DNA of 64,000 nucleotides from Neocallimastix lanati (nom. inval.) (GCA_016946835.1 JACVTC010000074.1:432501-496500); one strand, 5' to 3'; counted from the first letter of the stretch, positions 26,075 to 37,586 are shown. Notes: generated from the letters alone by a model not told the origin. Program-made: numbers and translations.

Positions 26075-26737
26075 GATAAAAAGAAAAAAATATAAAATGT
26101 TTATAATAATGAAATTATTTAAAATTAAAATAGTTATAATAAAAAAAAATTTATTTATAATAAAATTACTTATAATAAAAATAATTATTTATAAATTGTT
26201 TTTAATAAAATAAATACAGAAATATTTAATTCTGTATAAAATTAAATCGATTGACAATACTAACTATTATTTTTATTGTTTTCTCTAAAATAGATTATTA
26301 TTTTCTGTATTCTTTTACAATAATAAACTTTATGAGAATATAATATTAATAATTTACAAGAATATTAAATTATATATTAATTGATAAATTAAAATATTAT
26401 TAGAATAGATAGTTAAAATTTTAAATATAAATAAATCATTAATAATTATACAACTATATTTTAAAATAGATACTTTAGAATAGGTTAATTTTAAAATATA
26501 TTAATATTAAAATAACATTTATAATAGAATAATATAAATAAATATATATGTTATTGTTCAATTCAAGATTCATGTAAAAAACTATAAAAGGAAGAAATTT
26601 TCTTTCTTTTGAAAAAGGACGACAATAAAATAAAATAAAAATTTATAAAATACTTTTTAACTAATAAAAATTTATTTATAATATTTAATATTGTGTTTTT
26701 AAAATATTGTGTGTGATCTGTGCCCATATCATCTGTT

Positions 26738-27604
26738 TGAAATAATTCTATTAATAACTAACTCAAAATAGAATTATTAACTTAAACTTAACGACTAATT
26801 CATTAAGTTGAGAAAATAGAAAATAAAATAAAATAAATTTTTTACCTATAGAGTTTATTATAAAATTAATTATAATAATAACACGAGAAGCAAAAGAAGA
26901 ATTATTTGTATAAATTTGATTTTAAAAATATGTTTTTTGAATAAAATATTTTATTAATTTATTAAAGTTAAAAATATAAAATTGTTACTATTATAACTAT
27001 GTTTTTATAGTAATAATTCTTGATTTCTCAAAGAGAACTCAAGAGCCTTATTTATATTTTTTTATGAAAATAAGGTTAAATAAGAAAGGGTTTTCTAATC
27101 TTAACAAATCTCTTATCTAGGAAAAGATTAGATAGAAAAACCTAGATAAGTTTTCGATCAATATTCTATCCATATCGATCATCGCATTAATTAAGTAAAA
27201 CCGATTACTTCTAAAAAGTAATTGGAAAAAATCTTAATTAACTGATTTTCCAATCTAATCTAATGATCGAAAATAAAAGAATAAAACAATAAAAGATATT
27301 TCGATCATATAATTTATCCTTATATAAAAAATATAAAATTAAATAGTTAATAAAATATAGAATGCATTACAGAATACATTATAAAATACAAAATACAATA
27401 CAATACAGAATACATTAGTTACAGTAGAGAAATTAATATATTGTAAATATATTATTTAAAATTAAATAAATTTTGTTAAATTAATGAATATTTAAAAATA
27501 AATTTAATGAATAAATATTATATGTAATTAAATAAAGTTATAGTTATAATAACTTAACTAAGAAAATATAATTATTTGTTATCAAATAATTATAGATTCT
27601 TACA
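26738..27604 (-). mobile_element. Solo LTR, family N (N2)
   Basis: 867 bp, flanked by CTGTT on both sides (26733-26737, 27605-27609). Pseudoknot segments lie at 27094-27150 with the same stems as N1. Its right-hand duplication is also the left flank of LTR-O. Confidence 0.87.
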
Positions 27605-27609
27605 CTGTT

Positions 27610-28455
27610 TGTAAGAAATATTAATTATTTATTAAAAATTATATTTCTTAATCTTTATAATTATTGATAATAATTATAAATTTATTTAAATTATAACTAA
27701 TTCATACATTGAATTATTGTCATCAAGCTTATTAATATTATAATTATTCATACACTTAAATAATATCAGAGGATTTAATTAAATAATTATTATTTATACA
27801 CTTATTAATATTAACAATTTATTTAAATATTCACTTAATTATTAATTTAATGTAAAACATTATTTTTATTTATTTTTGAATTGTACATTTAAAGGAATAA
27901 TTAATAAGTTTCTATATTTTTATAATTTTATATTTTAGTTTAAAAGATAGTGTTATATTTATAAGCTTAGATTAGATTTTAATGATATTTAGAAAATTAG
28001 ATTAATTTAGATCAGATTCGGTTATTATTAATTTTTCCTTTTATTTGATGATCTAAATTAAAAAATAGAAAATCGGTATTTAAGGTTTTATCCAAATATT
28101 ATAATATATTTGGTTTTACTTATAATATACGATGATAAATATAAATAGAATATTGATCGAAACTTATCTAGTTTTTTCTTCTAGTCTTTTTCTAGATAAG
28201 ATATTTGTTACGATTAGAAAACCTTTTTTTATTTTTATTTAACCTTAATTTCATAAAAAAATATAAATAAGGCTCTTGAGTTCTCTTTAAGAAATCAAGA
28301 GTTATTATTATAAAAAATATAGTTATAACAATAATAAACTCAACAAGGGTATAATTTTATTTTATTTTTATTTTATTTTCCTTAACTTAATGAATTAGTC
28401 GTTAAGTTGTAGTTAATAATTCTATTTTGAGTTAGTTCTTAATAGAATTATTACA
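27610..28455 (+). mobile_element. Solo LTR, family O
   Basis: Begins TGTAAGAAATATTAATTA and ends TAGAATTATTACA. Its last 150 bp match family N in reverse, so O and N are related families in opposite orientation. Flanks are CTGTT and CTGTG. Pseudoknot: CTTATCTAG (28163), TTCTAGTC (28179), CTAGATAAG (28192), GATTAGAA (28212), with one mismatch in the second stem. Confidence 0.8.
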
Positions 28456-28458
28456 CTG

Positions 28459-30171
28459 TGATAAATAATGAAATTATAAAAATTAAAATAAATAATAAAT
28501 AATAAATTCTTATTTAACTTAACCCAAAATTAATTCTTTTAGAAGTCCCGAAATCAATTTAAGGAAATTAATTAAAAGAAATAAATGAAAATAAAAATAA
28601 TAATAATTTAATTAATCATTAACAATTTTAATTAAAACTAAAATAAATTAATAATTAATATTCTTATAAAATTATAAATAAACAAAATAATAAACAAATT
28701 TAATAAATTGTAAATAATAAATGAACAAATTTATTAACATTTCAAAATTAAAATTAAATAGCTGAATATATAAAGTTTTGGTAAAAAAAATAGATTATAA
28801 ATCAACACTTCAATAATAACATTAAAACAAAAAATAATAGTTTTAAAGAACAAGTTTTATTAATTTTTTAAATATTAAAATCTTTATTTATTTTAAAGTG
28901 TTATTAACAAGAAATCGTTAATAACAATTACATCGATTAAAATACATGAAATTTGATAACTATTTATATTTTTATCTTATTACATTAATAATATATAATT
29001 CCTATTGAATTATATTATCTAGCTATTTATTTAAAAACAATACTAACCTAAACTAATAATAAATAATTAACTATTACTAAATAAAGAGAATTATAATTAA
29101 TAACTAAAATAAATATAATCAATTCTAATTGAGTTCATTTATTATTTATTTATTATTTAAATATTATTAGTAAATTTATTATATATTTTCTATTTTAAAA
29201 TAATATAAAAGTTGTCATAATTATTTAATATAAATTTAGCATAAAATGCCGTAAGTTTCAACATGACTAATTGCATAGTTTCATGTTGTTAATTTATCTT
29301 GTGAAAAACCTTAACTCTTATTATTTAAATTAAATTACATAAAAAGAAATGATTTTCAAATACTAGTTTCACAAGAGAAATTTTTAATTTATTAGTATGA
29401 TTGGGAAAAAATCGAAATTATGTTAAAAATATTTTCAATAATTTTATACACGTGATTTCAAATAAATTTATTTTAATTTTACTTAAATTTATGATTAAAT
29501 TTAATTAAAATTATTTAAAGATATTAATAATATCTTTACAGAATAATCTTTAAATTACTTTTATTTAAAATAATTAATATTTTATTTATTTTATAACTCA
29601 ACTTTTATAAACAAATTATAATTAAAACTTGTTTATTTTAATACTTTATTTGTAAATATTTATAACAATTATTCATTTTATTTATTTTATTGTTTATAAA
29701 TGTAAATAGTTTAAAATTATTGAAAAATATAAAAACATGTAAATATTTCTTATAAATTATTCTTTATTATTAATAATTTCAATAACTTATTTAATATATA
29801 TTATTAGTTTATTAATAATCAAATTATGATTATTAATTATCTTAATAAATTATTTTATATTGTCTATTAGTTGTTAATAATCAAATTTTTATTATTAAAA
29901 TTTAAATAAATCATTATAAATAAAAATATTTTATTTTATTATTTTATTAGTTTTAATAATTATTTTTCTTTTATTAATTTAAATAAAAATTAATAATTAA
30001 ATAAATAAAAAATTAATATTAAAATAAAACAATTTTTTTTAATAATAAAACAAATTTTGTATTCTAATAAAAACATATTTAAATTTTTCTTAAATTTTTC
30101 TTAGTATTTATACGCTTATTCACTTCTACAAAATCTAATTTTTGTAGATTAAGAATATCCGGTATAAATCA
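28459..30171 (+). mobile_element. Solo LTR-like element, family D (D3)
   Basis: Begins TGATAAATAATGAAATTA and ends CGGTATAAATCA. At 1713 bp it is about 800 bp longer than D2. The extra sequence lies at about 28765-29545 and has no match in D1 or D2, so it is probably an insertion whose ends were not resolved. Confidence 0.75.
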
Positions 30172-30175
30172 TCTG

Positions 30176-30642
30176 TGTATAAGAAATTTAGATAAAATTA
30201 TTATAAAATTTATCTATCTTTCTTATTTAATACATTAATTTAATACATTAAATTATTGTATTGAATTTTTTTAACCAATATTATTAATTTATATATATTT
30301 GATTCTCTTGAGTTCTCTTCGAGAAATCAATAGTTATTATTTTAGGATTTTTATAATAAATAATAATTCAAATAAAATAATTAATTAATAAAAACCTTTT
30401 TAATAAAACATATTTTATAAATATTTGTGTTTTTTATTCCTTTTGTGTTATTGTTTATTATAAACTTTCTATAATAAACTCTCTTGTATATTAAGTTAAG
30501 TATAATTATTTATTTATATTATTTCATATTTATTTAATTATATTTAATTTTATTTTCTCAAATTAATGTTAATTAGTAATAATTAGTGTTAATTTGTAGT
30601 TAAGAAATTATTTATAATTAATTTTATAAGTAATTTATTATA
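30176..30642 (+). mobile_element. Solo LTR, family B (B3)
   Basis: Begins TGTATAAGAAATTTAGAT and ends AAGTAATTTATTATA; 467 bp. Matches B4-B6. Carries the CTCTTGAGTTCTC...GAGAAATCAA hairpin but no pseudoknot. Spacer TCTG precedes and CTGTG follows. Confidence 0.8.
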
Positions 30643-31028
30643 CTGTGGTATGAGACCAATTGAAATTTATAAAATTAACATAGCCTTAGCGTAGAAAATA
30701 AATATTAATAATCATAAATGTAGTACAAAGTTGAACAAAATTTTAATGTATAAAATTTTTAATATATATAGAAATTAGAAATAATTTAATTAAAAGAGAG
30801 AGGTTAAATAATTAAACTAAAAATAAAAATAATTTCGAGATCTCAATTTAAGGAAATTGAGATCAAGAGAAATTGAGATTTATAATTTTATAATAAATAA
30901 AAAGTAAATTAAATAAAATAATAAATAAGAAAGAAATTAAATATTTTAATAATAATAAATTGTTAAGTGTTATTTGGAATATTAGTATATTTACCTTTAA
31001 CAAAATAGAAATTCGATGTAATGGACTA
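30643..31028. other. AT-rich spacer between LTRs
   Basis: Contains a small repeat of AATTGAGAT around 30845-30880. No gene or element ends recognised. Confidence 0.5.
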
Positions 31029-31033
31029 TTCTG

Positions 31034-31483
31034 TGTAAGAAATTACTTATAAAATTAATTATAAATAATTTCTTAACTACAAATTAACATTAATTATTAC
31101 TAATTAACATTAATTTGAGAAAATAAAATTAAATATAATAAATATAAAATAATATAAATAAATAATTATACTTAACTTAAATATAAGATAGAGATTATTA
31201 TAGAATGTTTATAATAAACAAAAACACTAAAATTTCAAGAACACTTTAAATTACAAAATACAAAAATACTTTTTATTAAATAAATTATTTTATTAATTAT
31301 TATATATTATAAAAATTCTAAAATAAAAACTCTTGATTTCTCGAAGAGAACTCAAGAGAGTCAAATATATATAAATTAATAATTAAATATTACTGGTTAA
31401 AATAAATACAATAATTTAATGTATTAATGTATTAAATAAGAAATATAGATAAAATTTATAATAATTTATCTAAATTTCTTACA
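31034..31483 (-). mobile_element. Solo LTR, family B (B2)
   Basis: 450 bp, TGTAAGAAATTACTTATA to CTAAATTTCTTACA, with a clean TTCTG target duplication (31029-31033, 31484-31488). This copy sets the family B boundaries used here. Confidence 0.92.
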
Positions 31484-32549
31484 TTCTGGTAAAAAATGAA
31501 TTAATAAACTTTATATTATTATAAAATATTATTAATAATTCTTTACTAAATTGTACTTTCCTATATTCTTGATAACCTAAACCTAATTATAAAAATTAAT
31601 TTATTTTGATATAAATTAATTTAAACTTGTAAATAATTTTTAAATCAATCTTAATTAATTACTTTATTGTTATATTATTAAATATATGTATATATTAAAA
31701 TACTATTGTAAATATTAAAATTATATACTTTTAAGAAATTACAAGTTATTAAAATTATTAATTAACTATTTTTATTATAAAATTTATTATAAACTATTCA
31801 TATTATAAAATTATTATAATTATTAAATATTATTATAAAAATTTATTTATTATTAAATTATTAATTAAATATTATAAAAATTTATTTATTACAACTATTA
31901 AATATTATTATAAAATTATTAAAATTATTAATTAAATTTATTATTAAAAATTATTAATTATTATAAAATTTTATTATATAAATATTATCAAATTTACTAT
32001 TTAAATTATTAATTAAATATTATAAAAATTTTATTTTATTTTTGAAAATAATTACAAGTATTATTTAAAATAATTAAAGATTATTAAATTTATTATATTA
32101 ATCTTTAAAAACATTTTATTTAATTTAAAAATATGAAAGAAAATAGTAAAAACTATTTTCTATATATTTATTTTATAATTATTTCTAATTAAATTATATT
32201 TATTATATTATTATATTTATAAAAATTAAAACAAAAATGAATTATTGATATAAAATTAATTCAATAATTCTATAAAATTATTTAAATTATAAACAATTAA
32301 TTATAGTTAAATTTACAAAAAAAATATAAATATCACAAAGAATTTTTAAAATATAAATATGTAACTTCAAGAAAATATTAAATATTAATAAATAATTTTA
32401 TTAAAAAAAGAAATTTTATTAAATTTACTAAATCAAAGCAGGGTAATTGCCATCCCCCCTGCTTGATTTAATTAGTCTAACCCCGAGTCTACCATTCTGT
32501 GTGTAATAGATATACTAAACTAAAATTAATTAATATAACCATTATCTAC
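31484..32549. other. AT-rich spacer
   Basis: No gene recognised. A hairpin lies near the end (next entry) and TCTGTGTGTAATAG at about 32497 resembles an LTR start (compare J1 at 47374), but no right end was found. Confidence 0.45.
32430..32469. repeat. GC-richer hairpin
   Basis: AAATCAAAGCAGGG (32430-32443) pairs with CCCTGCTTGATTT (32457-32469) with one bulged A, around a 13-nt loop. It stands out because its stem has five consecutive G/C pairs in an AT-rich setting. Function unknown. Confidence 0.7.
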
Positions 32550-33010
32550 TGTCACGAATACTTGTGGATTTGAGGTTAAAATTCAATATTAGATCAATTG
32601 AAATTTAATTTAGTTATTGACAAAAATTATTTTAATTTGATTTTAATTATAAAAATAATTATTAGAAACATTAAATAATTAGAAATCAAAGGGTTTGGAC
32701 TCATTTGTTAAAGAAAATTTAATTTAATTTAACCCTTAAGAATTTAATAAAAATAACCTGAAGAAAAACGACAACACGACAAATAATGAAAATATTATAT
32801 TGACATTCCCGCTAAAATTATATTCATTAGAAAGCTACAGACGAGAACTACAACATATGTTAAAATCAACCTTATTGGGCAACTAGATGACGAGATATTG
32901 GACTTTAAAGATATTCTAAATATAAAAAATAATTTAATTATTTTTTATAAACTGTATAATTTTATATAAAATTTCGAAAAATATAGAAATTATTATCTCT
33001 AATATTAATT
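32550..33010 (-). mobile_element. LTR-like repeat, family P (P1), partial
   Basis: Begins TGTCACGAATACTTGTGG. Its less AT-rich core (CTACAGACGAGAACTACAAC, CCTTATTGGGCAACTAG) recurs in reverse in P2 and P3. It is cut by a piece of family H at 33011. Strand is relative to P2 and P3. Confidence 0.7.
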
Positions 33011-33177
33011 TGTTAGATAATAACTGAATTTCAATTTTAATTTCAATAATTCACTTATTTGAATTTCAATATTAATGAATAATAATATATAATTATTATT
33101 AAATTTATTAAAATATTTAGGAATTAGTCTAGGCCAACTAATTGATTAAATATTATTAACATATTGAAATTAAAATC
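33011..33177 (+). mobile_element. Fragment of family H (H4)
   Basis: TGTTAGATAATAACTGAATT through CATATTGAAATTAAAAT matches the first 165 bp of H1 and H2. The rest of the family is absent. Confidence 0.75.
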
Positions 33178-33301
33178 GTTATTTAGTTCTAACAAAGCAA
33201 AAAGTAAAAGAGCCGATAAGAATTCCATTCAAAATAGTGAAAAAAATGAACCTTCCACTGAAGGAAATAAAATCATTCAAAATATAAATAAAGTAAACTA
33301 A
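33176..33301 (+). pseudogene. Short coding-like relic, 41 codons
   Basis: An open stretch rich in Lys, Asn, Ser and Glu ends in TAA at 33299, with mixed codon use unlike the surrounding spacer. It lies between an H fragment and a P repeat, so it may be the last part of a retroelement internal region. No family recognised. Confidence 0.3.
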
Positions 33302-33329
33302 TTAATAATAAGAAAATATAAAATAAAAT

Positions 33330-34015
33330 GAAATAAAATAAAATAAATTAAAATACTAAAACTAATTAAAAATTCTCTTTTGGAAATCTTTAGAACTATA
33401 AAGAATTCCTTAGAATCTTTTAGAAAATGATTGAATAAAAAAATATAATGATAAAATATATAACTTATAAATTTATTTAAAATATTATAAAAGTATTATT
33501 GATCACTAATTCTGTATTTTTAATTATTAATGTTTGTTAATAAAATTTAATAATATAATTTTAAGTTAATAGATTTTATCTATATAAATTTCTAATTAAT
33601 AATTTAGTGTCTAATTGAAAATAAAAAAATTATTTTTTTATTTTTAAAATTTCTTTAAAGTCCAATAACTCATCTCCTAGTTGTCCAATAAGGTTGATAT
33701 TAACATATGTTGTAGTTCTCGATTGTAGCTTTCTAATGAATATAATTTTAGCTTTAATATCAATATAATATTTCCATTTTTTGTCGTGATATCGTTATTT
33801 TTCTTCAGGTTATTTTGTCCATTTCTTAAGGGTTAAATTAAATTAAATTATCTTTAATAAATGAGTCCAAACCCTTTGGTTTCTAATTATTTAATGTTTG
33901 TAATGTTTATTTTTATAATTAAAATCGAATTAAAATAATTTTTGTTAATAACGAATTTAAATTTCAATTGATCTAATTGTGAATTTTAATACTAAATCTA
34001 CTAGTATTCATGACA
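33330..34015 (+). mobile_element. LTR-like repeat, family P (P2)
   Basis: Closely matches P3 (38480-39169) from TTTAGAAC.ATAAAGAATTCC onward to ATTCATGACA. The core CCAATAAGGTTGAT and ATATGTTGTAGTTCTCG is shared. The left boundary is approximate. Confidence 0.7.
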
Positions 34016-34024
34016 ATAAATTTT

Positions 34025-34110
34025 ATTTTATTTTATTTTCACAACTTAATGAATTAGTCGTTAAGTTGTAGATAATAATCATTCTAAGTGATAGTACTTA
34101 GATTATTACA
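34025..34110 (+). mobile_element. Fragment of the N/O LTR end
   Basis: CTTAATGAATTAGTCGTTAA to TTAGATTATTACA matches the terminal part of LTR-O. It is followed at about 34117 by TGTTGAGGTTCGGGACA, which resembles another LTR start without a recognised end. Confidence 0.5.
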
Positions 34111-34576
34111 CAGAAATGTTGAGGTTCGGGACAGATTAATAATAAATATAGAAGTAAACACTAAAATAAAAAAAATTAAAAGTTGAAATATATCTTTTTA
34201 AAATATTTTATTTATTTAATAAAAATTATTCAATTAAAACTAAAGATAATTTAATTTTTTTTTTTAATAAGATTATATTTTCAAGATTATTTTTTTTCAA
34301 AATACAATTTTCTCATCTTTTTATATTTTTTTTTATCGTTAAAAATGGTCAAGCAATTTCTATAGAATATTTTAGAGTTACATGTTTGAATTGTATTTAA
34401 ATTATAAATTTATAATCTATTCTATTATAATAAATAATTATTATATATTATTAAATTCTAAACTATTTATTATTAATTGTAGTGATAATATATTTTAAAA
34501 ATAATTTAATTACTTTTACAGAACTATTAGTAATAGAGTATTATTTAATTTTATACTATTTTTAAATAAAAGTATT

Positions 34577-34830
34577 TTAGATTATTTTTTCAAAAAAATA
34601 TAAATAAGGCTCTTGAGTTCTCTTTGAGAAATCAAGAGTTAATATTATAACGATTATAATATAATAATTATAATATAATAATAACAATATAAAATATTTA
34701 TATTTATAATTTAATAAAGATAGTTTAATAATAAAATAAATTTTAAAATAAAAAAATAAAATAAATCAAAAAATTTTCCTCATAACGAATTGGTGTAACT
34801 TTTGGTATTTGTTTATTATAATCAAGTAAT
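34577..34830 (+). mobile_element. Fragment of LTR family A
   Basis: TATAAATAAGGCTCTTGAG through TTTATTATAATCAAG matches the second half of A2, including the CTCTTGAGTT...AAATCAAGAG hairpin. The pseudoknot half is missing. Confidence 0.65.
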
Positions 34831-35143
34831 AACTCTTCTTTGAAAGAGAAAATTTTGGAAATAATATAATAATAATAATAAAAAAAAAAAAAAAAAAAAT
34901 AAATTAATTTAAAATAAAATAATTAAAAAACAAATTATATTATTTGCAAAATTTTTTCTTTCTAATTATATAATTTCATGATATTTATTTTATTATTGTT
35001 TACATATTTCCTTTATTTATTTTTGTTTACTTTATTAAAATAATTTATACTAACCATTATATTCTCTTTTATTTTATTTTATATATCGTCTTTTTATATA
35101 ATGTTATTATATTTATTTATATATATTTAAATTTATACATTAT

Positions 35144-35148
<5 letters not shown>

Positions 35149-35176
<28 letters not shown>
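35149..35176 (+). repeat. Poly(A) tract, about 26 nt
   Basis: A run of A about 33 bp upstream of the ATG at 35209. A-rich 5' leaders also occur at the subtilase gene (58575 onward). Confidence 0.8.
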
Positions 35177-35178
<2 letters not shown>

Positions 35179-35208
35179 ATAAATTAATTAATAAATAAAA
35201 ATTCAAAA

Positions 35209-35571
35209 ATGAAAATTTCGCTAAAGTTATTATTCCTTTTAAATTCAGTATTTGTTTTAGGAAATACTATTAAAACTAGTAACGATACTGTAGAAAGCTA
35301 TGTTAAAAATATATTCGACTTTGATAATATTGTAAAATTACATTACGAAGACAAGATATCTAATGAAGCCCTCAGTTCCTACTTAGAAAATGCAACAAAC
35401 AAACAAACAAAACAAAAACAAAAACAACAAAAAAACAAAAACAAAACAACAAAAAACAAAAAACAAAACAGCAAAAAACAAAAAACAAAACAGCAAAAAA
35501 CAAAACAAAACAAAACAAAAAAAAAACAAAAAAAAAAAAAACAAGAAACAAAAATAAAAAAAATAAATTAA
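35209..35571 (+). CDS. Damaged gene start: secreted-protein N-terminus plus repeat tail
   Basis: A 120-codon frame. Residues 1-18 (MKISLKLLFLLNSVFVLG) are a convincing signal peptide. Residues 19-62 have ordinary mixed composition (NIFDFDNIVKLHYEDKISNE) and look like a real secreted protein of unknown family. From about residue 63 the frame reads a CAAAA/AACAA-type microsatellite, giving Lys/Gln/Asn/Thr only. A similar microsatellite plus its downstream flank occurs at 44507 without this gene start, so the tail is probably not part of the original protein. A real gene using 35209-35393 as its first exon cannot be excluded. Confidence 0.4.
   Translation: MKISLKLLFLLNSVFVLGNTIKTSNDTVESYVKNIFDFDNIVKLHYEDKISNEALSSYLENATNKQTKQKQKQQKNKNKTTKNKKQNSKKQKTKQQKTKQNKTKKKQKKKKQETKIKKIN
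35394..35570 (+). repeat. CAAAA-type microsatellite
   Basis: Degenerate runs of AACAAAC, CAAAACAA and AAAACAAAAA. The right flank (AATAATTTAAAAAAGATAAG) is shared with 44625 onward. Confidence 0.85.
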
Positions 35572-36329
35572 ATAAATAAATAATTTAAAAAAGATAAGTA
35601 TTTGAAATTTTTATTTTTAATAATTAAATAATTTCAAATAATAAATAAATAATTTTAATAATAATAAATTAATAATAATAAATAAATAAAAATAAAATAA
35701 TAAATAATAATAATTATAAATATATTTAAAGATATGTTTGATCAATTTTGTTCTTAGTATACATAAATTGATTTAAAATAAATATTAGTATTATTTAATG
35801 ACCATTAAATAAGAGGTTAAAGAATTTGTTAAATATTATTGTTTATAAAAATATTTACATTTTATTCCTCTTATTAATATTGTAGATTATCTTACAGATT
35901 TTCAGCATAAGCTAAATCTCGTAATGATATCTATAAATTATTAATGGAGAAGCTGGTAAGACTGGGTTGAGTGATTACCATGTATAATATTGGTAATATC
36001 ACTTTAATTGTGAAGACAGCACTGTTTCTTTAGAAATGATAATGTGACTGTTCTTCCGCTTCAATAAGAAGCTAACCCGTATACAAGGTCGAATATATTA
36101 ATAAATATATTGAATGGCTCTTCATATTTTTTTTTTTAACTAGTTGGTCATTTTCTATAAATACTATAAAATATTTTATTTATAAATATTTTATTAACTA
36201 TATCTTTAATTATATAATTTAATTTCAATATTTTTTTTACTATATTATATTAAATTAAAATATTGTTAATTTGCAATTAATTATTTTATATAAATATTAA
36301 ATATAAATATAATATAAAATAATTATTAT
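35572..36329. other. Spacer with a small less AT-rich block
   Basis: Microsatellite-like AATAAATA runs come first. The stretch 35895-36120 (GAGAAGCTGGTAAGACTGGG, GACTGTTCTTCCGCTTC) has mixed composition and may be a decayed exon or element piece, but no frame is convincing in either direction. Confidence 0.35.
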
Positions 36330-36710
36330 TATTATTTATTTATTTAATATATATGAAAAATTATATATCATATTCATATAATTTAAAATTCAAATTATTA
36401 TTATTATTTTTATTCATTTAATGAATAATACAATATATATATATTGTAAAATTAATTATTATTATTATTTATTTATTTATTAATACAAAATATATATAAT
36501 ATATAATATAAATTTATAAATTATTGTTCATTTAATTATTTATTTAAAATAAATTTTAATTCAAAATTTAAATTTCAATTTTTTAAATTGAAATTGCAAT
36601 TAAATATTTATTTTAATTTTATTTAAATTTTATTTCTTTTTAATATTTCTTAATTTATTATTTCTTAAATTGTTCTTCTTTCGTTGAACAATTCAAATGA
36701 AAAGGAGCAA

Positions 36711-37126
36711 TGTAAGAAATACAAATAAATTTATTAATAATTCATTTACATTTCTTAGTTATTATAATTTATTTAATTTAATATTTATTTATTCATTTAA
36801 TAATATAGTCATTTTATTTAATTTTATATTTATTTATACACTTAATTATTATTTCTATTTTATTTAATTTATAATTATTTATTCACTTATATTAGTTAGA
36901 AAACAATATTAAGGTTTTCCCAAGTTAATTGGTTTTACTTAATATTGATTCATCTAGAGTTTTTCCGCTAATCTTTTCTCTAGATGTAAAAAAAGTTATG
37001 GTTAGCAAAACTTTTAATAAATTATATAATTTTATATTTTTTTTGGTTAATTATAATTTTTATTTTAAACTTACTACTTCTTTTATGATAATGAATTTAT
37101 ACAAATTCATTAAGTAAAGGGAGCAA
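36711..37126 (+). mobile_element. LTR-like segment, family K (K1)
   Basis: Begins TGTAAGAAATACAAATAAA right after a polypurine tract (AAAAGGAGCAA), as a 3' LTR would. It contains a perfect 9-bp ladle stem (AATATTAAG 36905, CTTAATATT 36938) around CCAA/TTGG, and the pseudoknot CATCTAGAG (36951), GCTAATCTT (36967), CTCTAGATG (36978), GGTTAGC (37000). It has no LTR-type right end; a second purine tract and LTR-B4 follow directly. Confidence 0.65.
36951..37006 (+). other. LTR pseudoknot motif (K1)
   Basis: First stem CATCTAGAG:CTCTAGATG differs from family A at both ends but is fully complementary. The second stem GCTAATCTT with GGTTAGC is partly paired here and better paired in K2 (46102, AAGGTTAGC). 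Confidence 0.62.
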
Positions 37127-37586
37127 TGTAAGAAATTTAGATAAATTTACTATAAAATTTATCTATCTTTCTTATTTAATAACATTAATTTAATACATTA
37201 AATTATTGTATTTATTTTAACCAATAATATTTAATTATTAATTTATATATATTTGATTCTCTTAAGTTCTCTTCGAGAAATCAAGAGTTATTATTTTAGA
37301 ATTTTTATAATAAATAATAATTCAAATAAAATAATTAATTAATTAACAAAACCCTTTTTAATAAAACATATTTATAAATATTTGTGTCTTTTATTCCTTT
37401 TGTGTTATTGTTTATTATAAACTTTCTATAAACTCTATCTTATACTTAAGTATAATTATTTATTATTTTATATTTATTTAATTATATTTAATTTTATTTT
37501 CTCAAATTAATGTTAATTAGTAATAATTAATGTTAATTTGTAGTTAAGAAATTATTTATAATTAATTTTATAAGTAATTTCTTACA
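37127..37586 (+). mobile_element. LTR, family B (B4)
   Basis: 460 bp, TGTAAGAAATTTAGATAA to AAGTAATTTCTTACA, directly preceded by a purine tract (AAAGGGAGCAA), so it is the 3' LTR of the copy-1 element. No matching 5' LTR is present upstream. No pseudoknot; the CTCTTAAGTTCTC hairpin is present. Confidence 0.85.

Larger units (their letters stand above)
24669..26731 (+). mobile_element. Repeat of family E (E2), host of a nest
   Basis: The stretch around the nested H2 appears to be one older repeat. Its end (about 26625-26731, ending GTGCCCATATCA) matches E1. Its start is not defined; it may begin soon after D2 (TATAATCCGGAACTAGC near 24671). Confidence 0.4.
36330..37126 (+). repeat. Duplicated segment (copy 1; copy 2 at 45470-46251)
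   Basis: The two copies are nearly identical for about 800 bp, from TATATATTGTAAAATTAA through the K LTR to the purine tract AAAGGGAGCAA. Both are followed by a sense-oriented LTR-B. The similarity extends patchily upstream to the CAAAA microsatellites. This indicates two copies of one non-coding LTR-element interior. Confidence 0.8.

Noticed and set aside
36929-37117. 62-codon open frame
   Set aside because: Lies wholly in LTR-like segment K across its structured core; a by-product of the repeat.
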